A stretch of DNA of 15,012 nt from Gammaproteobacteria bacterium (GTDB taxonomy: Bacteria; Pseudomonadota; Gammaproteobacteria; Halothiobacillales; Halothiobacillaceae): NCBI GenBank assembly GCA_029335925.2, contig JARJMX020000198.1, forward strand, positions 1-15,012, written 5' to 3'. Below, piece after piece: positions 8,125 to 15,012 of the stretch. Both the position numbers and the translations under genes were made by a program. Position 1 is the first letter of the stretch, and each line of letters opens with the position of its first letter. Under the pieces are notes generated by a model. It did not search any database. It was not told the origin of the DNA and saw only the letters and a program-made list of their open reading frames with translations.

Positions 8125-9261
8125 TTATGCGCGCATGTCGTCGAAGAATTTCTTCACTCGTCCCAGCCAGGAGTGCTCCTGTGGACGATGATGATCGCCA
8201 CGGAGTGACTCGTCGAAGCGCCGCAGCAGTTCCTTCTGTGCCTCGGTCAGGTTGACCGGGGTCTCCACATGCACCCGGCAGATCAGATCGCCGGGAGCCC
8301 CGCCGCGGACTGGAGGCACCCCCTTGCCGCGCAAACGGAAAAGCTTGCCGCTTTGCGTCTCGGGAGGAATCTTCAAACGGGCTCGGCCATCGAGGGTGGG
8401 GACCTCCACCTCACCACCGAGCGCCGCGGTAGCGAAGCTGATGGGTACCTCACAGTAGAGGTCAGCATCGCGGCGTTCGAAGATGGGGTGCGGCTTGACA
8501 TGAATAACCACGAACAGGTCGCCGGACGGCCCGCCATTAGCTCCCGGTTCGCCCTCGCCACCGAGGCGGATGCGATCGCCCGTGTCCACGCCGGGCGGGA
8601 TCTTCACCGATAAGGTCTTGTGCGTCTGCACACGGCCCTGGCCGCGGCACTCCGGGCAAGGCTCTTCGATGATCTCGCCGCGGCCGTGGCAGGTTGGGCA
8701 GGTCTGCTGCACGGCGAAGATGCCCTGCTGAATGCGTACCACGCCCGTGCCGCCGCAGGTGGGGCAGGTCTTAGGCTTGGTGCCCTTTTTCGCGCCGCTG
8801 CCGCCGCAGGCGGTGCAGGGCTCGGTGGCGGGGACGCGGATTTTGACCGTGGTGCCCGCCACCGCCTCTTCGAGGCTGATCTCAAGGTTGTACTGCAGAT
8901 CAGCGCCGCGATAGGCACGGGTGCCGCGTCCGCGTCCGACGCCGAAGAGGTCGCTAAATACGTCGCCGAGGATGTCGGAAAAGCCGGTCCCGCCGAAGCC
9001 TGCTCCATAGCCCGGTCCCGCGCCGCCCATACCGGCTTCGAAGGCGGCGTGGCCGAACTGGTCGTAGGCCGCGCGCTTCTGTGCGTCGGAGAGAATCTCA
9101 TAGGCCTCCTTGGCCTCTTTGAACTTGGCCTCAGCGTCCTTGTCACCCGGATTGCGGTCCGGATGGTACTTCATCGCCAGGCGGCGATAGGCCTTCTTGA
9201 GCTCGTCCTCGCTGGCGTTCTTCGCCACGCCGAGGATTTCGTAAAGGTCTTTTTTGGCCAT
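8125..9261 (-). CDS. dnaJ: Chaperone DnaJ (Hsp40)
   Basis: A 378-residue type I Hsp40 co-chaperone that delivers unfolded clients to DnaK and stimulates its ATPase. The J domain (about 5-70) has the essential HPD at 33-35. A Gly/Phe-rich linker (about 78-110) follows, then a zinc-binding domain with four CxxCxGxG repeats starting at C149, C166, C188 and C202, all eight cysteines intact. The C-terminal substrate-binding beta domains end near residue 350. AGGAAA lies just before the ATG at 9261. It is the last gene of the operon, 82 bp after dnaK, with a 19-bp hairpin between them. Confidence 0.98.
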   Translation of the reverse strand: MAKKDLYEILGVAKNASEDELKKAYRRLAMKYHPDRNPGDKDAEAKFKEAKEAYEILSDAQKRAAYDQFGHAAFEAGMGGAGPGYGAGFGGTGFSDILGDVFSDLFGVGRGRGTRAYRGADLQYNLEISLEEAVAGTTVKIRVPATEPCTACGGSGAKKGTKPKTCPTCGGTGVVRIQQGIFAVQQTCPTCHGRGEIIEEPCPECRGQGRVQTHKTLSVKIPPGVDTGDRIRLGGEGEPGANGGPSGDLFVVIHVKPHPIFERRDADLYCEVPISFATAALGGEVEVPTLDGRARLKIPPETQSGKLFRLRGKGVPPVRGGAPGDLICRVHVETPVNLTEAQKELLRRFDESLRGDHHRPQEHSWLGRVKKFFDDMRA

Positions 9262-9281
9262 GATGTTTCCTGAACAATCAA

Positions 9282-9322
9282 GCCACAGGGCCCACAGAGA
9301 GGTTCTCTGTGGGCCCTGTGGC
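9282..9322 (-). promoter_or_regulatory. 19-bp perfect hairpin between dnaK and dnaJ
   Basis: Positions 9282-9300 and 9304-9322 are perfect inverted copies of 19 bp separated by only GGT, wholly inside the 82-bp dnaK-dnaJ gap. No T-tract follows on either strand, so it is not a standard terminator. On the transcript it lies 21 nt after the dnaK stop and ends 20 nt before the dnaJ ATG, close to the ribosome site. It may be an RNA-processing or 3'-end stabilising stem that keeps DnaK in excess over DnaJ. The structure is certain; the role is inferred. Confidence 0.75.
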
Positions 9323-9343
9323 CCGTGAAGCGACAGTCTTGTC

Positions 9344-11263
<1,920 letters not shown>

Positions 11264-11301
11264 GATGCGGTGCTCCTAAAGTGAAAGCGTTGAGTTGGGT
11301 G

Positions 11302-11356
11302 AGGAGTTGGGCCCCGCCACGCCTTGCGCGGGATATCACGGCGGGGCGCAGCTCCT
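11302..11356. repeat. REP-like palindrome in the dnaK leader
   Basis: An imperfect palindrome: AGGAGTTG-G-GCCCCGCC (11302-11318) pairs with GGCGGGGC-G-CAGCTCCT (11340-11356), giving 16 pairs (one G-U) around one G/G mismatch, and a 21-nt loop. Read on the minus strand it begins TAGGAGCTGCGCCCCGCC, which has the GTAGGAGC-type outline of REP elements dispersed between genes in many gammaproteobacteria. It lies between the candidate promoter and the dnaK ribosome site, so it would fold in the 5' untranslated RNA. Whether it is repeated elsewhere in the genome cannot be seen here. Confidence 0.6.
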
Positions 11357-11379
11357 ACAGTCTTTTCGGTTGGTTTGAT

Positions 11380-11406
11380 GGTAGGGGCGCGGGTTGGCGT
11401 TTCAAG
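11380..11406 (-). promoter_or_regulatory. Sigma-32-like heat-shock promoter for dnaK
   Basis: On the minus strand CTTGAAA (11406-11400), identical to the sigma-32 -35 consensus, is followed after 12 nt by CCCCTACC (11387-11380), matching the CCCC core of the -10 consensus CCCCATNT. It starts 7 nt after the grpE stop and points to dnaK, about 115 nt downstream. This would give heat-inducible dnaK-dnaJ transcripts independent of the hrcA promoter. Confidence 0.65.
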
Positions 11407-11412
11407 AGCGAC

Positions 11413-11940
11413 TCACTGGGAAACGATGACTAGCGCCGGGCGCAATAAGCGGTCGTTTAGCTGATAGCCCTTTTGCAGCACCTGGATGACGCGGTTGGAT
11501 TCGCCCTCGGCCGGCTGCATGGCAATGGCTTGGTGCAGGTCCGGATTGAAGGGTTCGCCCAGCGGGTCGATCGGCTTGACGCCGAAGCGCTCGAGGGTTT
11601 GAAAGAACTGGTTATGCATCATCTGGGTACCCTGCTTTAGGGAGGCGAGATCGGTGGCTTCCTGGCAGGCCTTAAGGCCGAGATCCAGACTGTCGGCGAC
11701 CCCGAGCAGGGATTCGATGAACTTTTCTAGGGCATATTTACGCGCGTTGTCGATATCGCGCTCGGTACGTTTGCGCAGGTTATCCATCTCCGCGCGCAGC
11801 CGCAGCACTTCGTTCCAGTGCTCGTCGGCCTTGTTGCGCGCGTCTTCAAGCAAGGCCTGGATGGAGTCATCCGGCAGCAGCTCGGGGGCTTGCTCTACTT
11901 CTTCGTGAGATTCCGGGGTGGGTTGGGTGTCCTGGCTCAC
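11413..11940 (-). CDS. grpE: Nucleotide exchange factor GrpE
   Basis: A 175-residue GrpE, the exchange factor that releases ADP from DnaK. After an acidic, disordered N-terminus (1-24) come the long coiled-coil helix (about 25-85, with LRAEMDNLRKRTERDID at 48-64 and ARKYALEKFIESLL at 66-79), the four-helix bundle, and the C-terminal beta domain with GEPFNPDLHQAI (128-139) and GYQLNDRLLRPALVIV (158-173). It starts at a GTG preceded by AGGAG with a 7-nt spacer; no ATG fits better. It is 53 bp after hrcA and surely cotranscribed with it. Confidence 0.97.
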   Translation of the reverse strand: MSQDTQPTPESHEEVEQAPELLPDDSIQALLEDARNKADEHWNEVLRLRAEMDNLRKRTERDIDNARKYALEKFIESLLGVADSLDLGLKACQEATDLASLKQGTQMMHNQFFQTLERFGVKPIDPLGEPFNPDLHQAIAMQPAEGESNRVIQVLQKGYQLNDRLLRPALVIVSQ

Positions 11941-11993
11941 GCGTTGTCTCCTGATACGGATAGTTGTGAATTATGAAAACTAAGTTTTGAGCT

Positions 11994-13049
11994 TCAGTCT
12001 TCAATTTCAAGGCCGGGACTCATGGCCGCCCCCAGCAGGCGGGCGGTAATATCCACCAAGGGGATCACCCGATCATAGGGCATGCGGGTGGGGCCGATGA
12101 CGCCAAGGTAACCGACCACCCGGCCCTGTTCGTAGTAGGGTGCGGTGATCAGGCTACAGCCTTCGAAGGGATCATAGCCCGATTCGCCACCGATAAAGAT
12201 CTGCACGCCCTCCGCACGCTCGGACTGGTCGAGCAGGTGGAGGATTTCGCGCTTGGTCTCGAAGGCCTCGAACAGGCGTTTCATGCGCTCAAGATTGCTC
12301 ATGTCCTCCAGCCCCACCAAATTGGCCTGGCCACTGATGACGAGATCCGGCTCGGGCGTAGCGGCATCGAGAGCCTGTTCAGTGAGCTGGATGGCCTCCA
12401 GCATGAGGGTGTTGAGGTCACGGCGCACCTTGTCCATCTCGGTCAGCAGGGCCTCGCGCACCCGGGCAGCCTCTTGGCCCGCCAGCTGCTCGGAGAGCAG
12501 GGCGCTGTACTTGCGCAGCTCACTGCTGGAATAGTCCCGGCTGACCGGAAGTACCCGGTTCTGCACCTCGCCGTCGTCCATCACCAGGATGGCCAGCACG
12601 CGTCGGCCGGAGAGCGGGATAAACTCGATCTGGCTCAGACGTGCGTGCGCGCGGCGGGGCACGGTGACCAGGCCAGCATAGCGGCTCAGATGGGAGAGTA
12701 AGTGCGAAGCAGTCTCAATCAATTGCTGACGCGAACTGCTGGCCTGACGTAGTTCGTTAGTAAGGAAGTCCACCTGGTCCTCGTCCAGGCTGCGCACAGT
12801 CAGCAGCTGGTTGATGAATAGGCGATAGCCCTGGATGGTTGGCACTCGCCCGGCGGAGGTGTGCGGTGCATGGATCAGCCCCATCGCCTCCAGGTCAGCC
12901 ATCACGTTGCGGATAGTGGCCGGGCTGAGGCTGAAGGGGGTGGTCTGCGACAGGGTGCGAGAGCCTACGGGCACGCCTTCGCTGATGTAACGCTCGATGA
13001 GGGCCTTTAGCAGTTGCTGGGCACGTTCGTTGAGGGGGGGGCGACTCAT
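11994..13049 (-). CDS. hrcA: Heat-inducible transcription repressor HrcA
   Basis: A 351-residue HrcA, the repressor that binds CIRCE operators and depends on chaperonin for activity. The winged helix-turn-helix lies at about 5-78, with RYISEGVPVGSRTLS (20-34), LSPATIRNVMADLEAMGLI (41-59) and HTSAGRVPT (63-71). The C-terminal dimer/inserted domain ends with the conserved IFIGGES and GYLGVIGPTRMPYDRVIPL motifs. The frame is open to 13076, but that ATG lies inside the CIRCE operator and its nine extra residues are not family-like; the ATG at 13049, beginning MSRPPLNERAQ, is preferred although no clear Shine-Dalgarno sequence precedes it. It is the first gene of the heat-shock operon and is predicted to repress itself. 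Confidence 0.97.
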   Translation of the reverse strand: MSRPPLNERAQQLLKALIERYISEGVPVGSRTLSQTTPFSLSPATIRNVMADLEAMGLIHAPHTSAGRVPTIQGYRLFINQLLTVRSLDEDQVDFLTNELRQASSSRQQLIETASHLLSHLSRYAGLVTVPRRAHARLSQIEFIPLSGRRVLAILVMDDGEVQNRVLPVSRDYSSSELRKYSALLSEQLAGQEAARVREALLTEMDKVRRDLNTLMLEAIQLTEQALDAATPEPDLVISGQANLVGLEDMSNLERMKRLFEAFETKREILHLLDQSERAEGVQIFIGGESGYDPFEGCSLITAPYYEQGRVVGYLGVIGPTRMPYDRVIPLVDITARLLGAAMSPGLEIED

Positions 13050-13060
13050 TGCGCGGATGG

Positions 13061-13087
13061 TTGGCACTCGTGGCATGAGAGTGCCAG
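13061..13087 (-). promoter_or_regulatory. CIRCE operator upstream of hrcA
   Basis: Plus-strand TTGGCACTC, nine spacer bases, then GAGTGCCAG matches the CIRCE consensus TTAGCACTC-N9-GAGTGCTAA with exact spacing; the two arms are complementary in eight of nine positions. It lies 11 bp before the preferred hrcA ATG, where bound HrcA would block transcription initiation or early elongation of the whole operon. Confidence 0.93.
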
Positions 13088-13088
13088 A

Positions 13089-13117
13089 GATTGCCCTGCC
13101 GGGGCGAGGGGTGTCAA
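13089..13117 (-). promoter_or_regulatory. Candidate promoter of the hrcA operon
   Basis: On the minus strand a perfect TTGACA (13117-13112) lies 17-18 nt before a poor -10 region (GCAATC/CAATCT), immediately ahead of CIRCE. The -35 box also fits CTTGA-type sigma-32 sites, but no CCCCAT box is at suitable spacing. The position next to the operator supports it; the weak -10 keeps confidence low. Confidence 0.4.
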
Positions 13118-13154
13118 GGCGGTGTATGAGTCCAGTACCTTTGGCACTCGGGTT

Positions 13155-13275
13155 TTATTGGGTAAGGAGGAATGGTAGAGGGGATTGATCTTTGAAGGCG
13201 TGGTATGAGCGTGGAGTGTTATAGAAGACAAGGCCGTCGGTAATTTGGTTGAAGGCGGCGAGGTCACCCGGTTGC
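13155..13275 (-). pseudogene. Transposase C-terminal fragment (IS481/IS3-like)
   Basis: A minus-strand reading ending in TAA at 13157-13155 gives GDLAAFNQITDGLVFYNTPR and SYHAFKDQSPLPFLLTQ. This resembles the C-terminal end of DDE integrase-core transposases of the IS481/IS3 group, where a FNxxLxxYLxxYNTxRPH...QSPLxFL pattern is typical. Nothing upstream in the same frame looks like the catalytic core, so it is a remnant. The adjoining minus-strand stretch to about 13440 is open and basic (PKRRHAPIRLDREGG and KPVKRPRKPKGAG), but I cannot assign it. The fragment lies just upstream of the hrcA promoter, so insertion or deletion has altered this border. Confidence 0.55.
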
Positions 13276-13440
13276 GCCCGAGGCCGTCGCGGATACGCTC
13301 GATGGTATTGGTAGCCAGACAAGTGATCACTGGAAGGCCCGCGCCTTTGGGCTTGCGCGGACGTTTGACGGGCTTGAGTCCTCCTTCGCGGTCAAGACGA
13401 ATCGGCGCGTGGCGCCGCTTGGGATCGTCTGAAGTGCAAA

Positions 13441-13712
13441 CTGCTCGAGCACCTCGCCGACCTACTGCATGTGTGCGGGCTGGAGCTGAAGCGTATGCAT
13501 GTGCTCACAAGCTTGGTATCGACAGCCTAGACAAGCTGCGCGCGGCCGCCGAGGCGGGACAACTACAGGCCCTGTATGGCTTCGGCCCAAAAATGACGGC
13601 CACCATCCTTGCCAAATTGGCCGCGCTCCGCCCGGCGGAGAGGCGGCGCTGGGCGGATGCCGAGCCGGTGGTGGAAGGACTGCTCGGCCTCATCCGCGCT
13701 ATCGATCGGGGA
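13441..13712 (+). pseudogene. PolX-type DNA polymerase fragment (helix-hairpin-helix part)
   Basis: Plus-strand readings give ADLLHVCGLELKRMHVL, then after a frameshift near 13500 HKLGIDSLDKLRAAAEAGQL, then ALYGFGPKMTATILAKLAAL and AEPVVEGLLGLIRAID. This follows the order of the helix-hairpin-helix region of bacterial PolX polymerases (a GLGPKR loop, LGIxSLxxLxxAAxxGxL, a GFGxK loop, then PxxExLLxxIRAI). The polymerase N-terminus, catalytic palm and PHP nuclease domain are absent. The reading runs straight into the 106-bp inverted repeat. Its boundary with the sequence beyond 13712 is approximate. The assignment is by motif order from memory and is moderately sure. Confidence 0.55.
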
Positions 13713-13787
13713 AGATCGGCTGTGTCATGGTGGCAGTGCAGCCTATGACCTCAGTATTGTACTGGCTCTGAATAGATCAGAGCTTCC
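13682..13787 (+). repeat. 106-bp inverted repeat, left copy
   Basis: Identical to the reverse complement of 14907-15012 apart from one difference (G at 13759, A at 14935 on plus). The inner tip, next to galE, carries a small palindrome GCTCTGA-ATAGA-TCAGAGC (13765-13783) and ends in a TTCC tip, which looks like a mobile-element end. The outer part overlaps the end of the PolX-like fragment. The sequences inside the two tips differ, so the tips are true repeat boundaries. Confidence 0.95.
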
Positions 13788-13844
13788 TTACTATCGGATA
13801 CTTAGAATATCTTCTATCTTCTAAAGTCGGTTCTCTTAGGTCAG

Positions 13845-13863
13845 CTCTGCACATCATGCAGAG
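13845..13863 (-). other. Small hairpin after galE
   Basis: CTCTGCA (13845-13851) and TGCAGAG (13857-13863) form a 7-bp stem with a 5-nt loop, starting 5 bp beyond the galE stop on its strand. There is no T-tract, so it is at best a weak terminator or a 3'-end stem. The rest of 13788-13867 is AT-rich and holds nothing else recognisable. Confidence 0.4.
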
Positions 13864-13867
13864 GAGA

Positions 13868-14845
13868 TCACCACGGCCATTTTTGCTCCCAACCCCACGC
13901 ATCCGCAATGATCGATGTCAACTCGGCCCGTTTTGGCTTCCAGCCTAGCACGTCCCGCGCAAGGCGGCTATCCGCCACCAGCCGTGCCGGGTCGCCCGGA
14001 CGACGTGCCTCGTAACGCACGGCTATTTTCCGTCCGGTGATGCGCCGCGCCGTATCGATCACCTCCTGCACTGAAAAACCCTGGCCATTGCCCAGATTGA
14101 AGCGCATGCTCGCGCCACCGGCGAGTAAATAATCCAATGCCAGCGCGTGAGCATCGCACAGGTCGGCCACATGGATGTAATCGCGGATGCAGGTGCCGTC
14201 CGGCGTATCATAGTCCGTACCAAACACCGAAATCGCCTCGCGTCGTCCCGAGGCGGCCTGCAGCACTAGCGGGATCAGATGCGTCTCCGGTACATGCCGT
14301 TCACCGAGCTCCTTTTCCGGGTCGGCCCCTGCCGCATTGAAATAGCGCAAACATACGGATTTCAACCCATAAGCGCGGTCATAATCCTCCAGCACCTGCT
14401 CCACTATCCATTTGCTGCGGCCATAGGGGCTGATCGGGTTCTTCGAATGGGTCTCGTCGATCGGCACATAAGACGGTTCGCCATACACAGCCGCCGTCGA
14501 AGAGAAGATAAAGTGGCGCACGTCCGCCTGACGCATCGCATCAAGCAAGGTGAGCGTGGTTGCAACATTATTGGCGTAATATTTGGCAGGGTCTGCGACC
14601 GACTCGCCCACCTGAATGAACGAGGCGAAATGCAACACCGCGTCGAAACGGTGCCTCGCAAAAAGCGAGGCTAACAAATTCGCATCCGCCGCCGAGCCAA
14701 CGACGAGTTCAGCGCTAGCCACCACCGCTTCGCGATAGCCGCTGGACAGATTGTCCAGCACCGTCACCTGCACACCCGAACGGCAGAGGTGCTTCACCAT
14801 GTGGGAGCCGATGTAGCCAGCACCGCCGACGACCAGAGCTTTCAT
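13868..14845 (-). CDS. galE: UDP-glucose 4-epimerase
   Basis: A 325-residue extended short-chain dehydrogenase that interconverts UDP-glucose and UDP-galactose with tightly bound NAD+, for galactose use or surface polysaccharide synthesis. The Rossmann motif is GGAGYIG (7-13), DNLSSGY is at 31-37, LHFASFIQVGES is at 71-82 (most GalE have HFAA/HFAG here), active-site FSSTAAVYG spans 114-122 with the catalytic Ser/Thr, and YGRSK (141-145) supplies the catalytic Tyr and Lys. RYFNAAGA (167-174), CIRDYIHVADL (219-229) and LGNGQGFSV (251-259) are GalE-specific. AGGT lies before the ATG. No sugar-metabolism genes are adjacent; the gene sits alone between two inverted 106-bp repeats. Confidence 0.95.
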   Translation of the reverse strand: MKALVVGGAGYIGSHMVKHLCRSGVQVTVLDNLSSGYREAVVASAELVVGSAADANLLASLFARHRFDAVLHFASFIQVGESVADPAKYYANNVATTLTLLDAMRQADVRHFIFSSTAAVYGEPSYVPIDETHSKNPISPYGRSKWIVEQVLEDYDRAYGLKSVCLRYFNAAGADPEKELGERHVPETHLIPLVLQAASGRREAISVFGTDYDTPDGTCIRDYIHVADLCDAHALALDYLLAGGASMRFNLGNGQGFSVQEVIDTARRITGRKIAVRYEARRPGDPARLVADSRLARDVLGWKPKRAELTSIIADAWGWEQKWPW

Positions 14846-14906
14846 GCATTACCTACCCTAAGCTTTTCGATCGTTTGGTTGATGAGGGTCGAAGATATCC
14901 ATTTAG

Positions 14907-15012
14907 GGAAGCTCTGATCTATTCAGAGCCAGTAAAATACTGAGGTCATAGGCTGCACTGCCACCATGACACAGCCGATCTTCCCCGATCGATAGCGCGG
15001 ATGAGGCCGAGC
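14907..15012 (-). repeat. 106-bp inverted repeat, right copy
   Basis: Reverse-complement partner of 13682-13787 (105 of 106 identical). It runs to the very edge of the window, so the repeat may continue outward. Its inner tip (GGAAGCTCTGATCTATTC from 14907) faces galE, 61 bp upstream of the galE start codon, so any promoter of galE lies at or inside this border. Confidence 0.95.

Noticed and set aside
8620..9273. A 217-codon plus-strand open frame opposite dnaJ.
   Set aside because: Alanine/leucine-rich antisense shadow of dnaJ with no motifs.
9282..9322. The dnaK-dnaJ hairpin as a conventional terminator.
   Set aside because: No T-tract follows on either strand, and dnaJ lies directly downstream in the same operon.
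13050..13076. Longer hrcA start at 13076.
   Set aside because: The start codon would lie within the CIRCE operator and the added residues are not HrcA-like; the start at 13049 fits the family.
13141..13150. A second CIRCE-like half site (TTGGCACTCG) upstream of the first.
   Set aside because: The partner arm GAGTGCC is missing at the 9-nt spacing, so it is only a half site, perhaps chance or a remnant.

Overview
The window reads as a chromosomal segment of a GC-rich proteobacterium, most likely a gammaproteobacterium. This rests on an hrcA-grpE-dnaK-dnaJ operon with both a CIRCE operator and a sigma-32-like heat-shock promoter, on proteobacterial LdhA, YqhA and RND families, and on a REP-like palindrome. 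No rRNA or tRNA gene, CRISPR array or complete insertion sequence was seen.

Left part (1-3700). The C-terminal end of an ArsJ-like MFS permease overlaps tail-to-tail with a YdjA-type nitroreductase. A damaged folE remnant follows (frameshift, second half lost, unrelated tail), then an intact fermentative D-lactate dehydrogenase (ldhA). The 718 bp after ldhA hold the minus-strand wreck of a MacB-like ABC permease, with frameshifts, a nonsense codon and an internal deletion. Next comes yqhA (UPF0114 membrane protein), closed by a strong terminator.

Middle (3700-8120). A two-gene minus-strand operon encodes a periplasmic adaptor and an RND pump, with ATGA start/stop overlap. No outer-membrane channel is present in the window.

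Heat-shock block (8092-13120). The minus-strand order is hrcA-grpE-dnaK-dnaJ, ended by a terminator. CIRCE lies just before hrcA, which also fixes the hrcA start. A near-consensus sigma-32 promoter sits just after grpE and should drive dnaK-dnaJ alone. The dnaK leader carries a REP-like palindrome, and a 19-bp perfect hairpin separates dnaK from dnaJ. Together these suggest repression by HrcA, activation by sigma-32, and post-transcriptional adjustment of the DnaK:DnaJ ratio.

Right part (13120-15012). Fragments of an IS481/IS3-like transposase and of a PolX-type DNA polymerase lead to a 106-bp sequence that recurs inverted at the right edge of the window with one mismatch. An intact UDP-glucose 4-epimerase gene (galE) lies between the two copies. 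This looks like a region rearranged by mobile elements. No wholly new system is evident; the best leads are the galE inverted-repeat cassette, the layered control of the chaperone operon, and the chimeric folE remnant.
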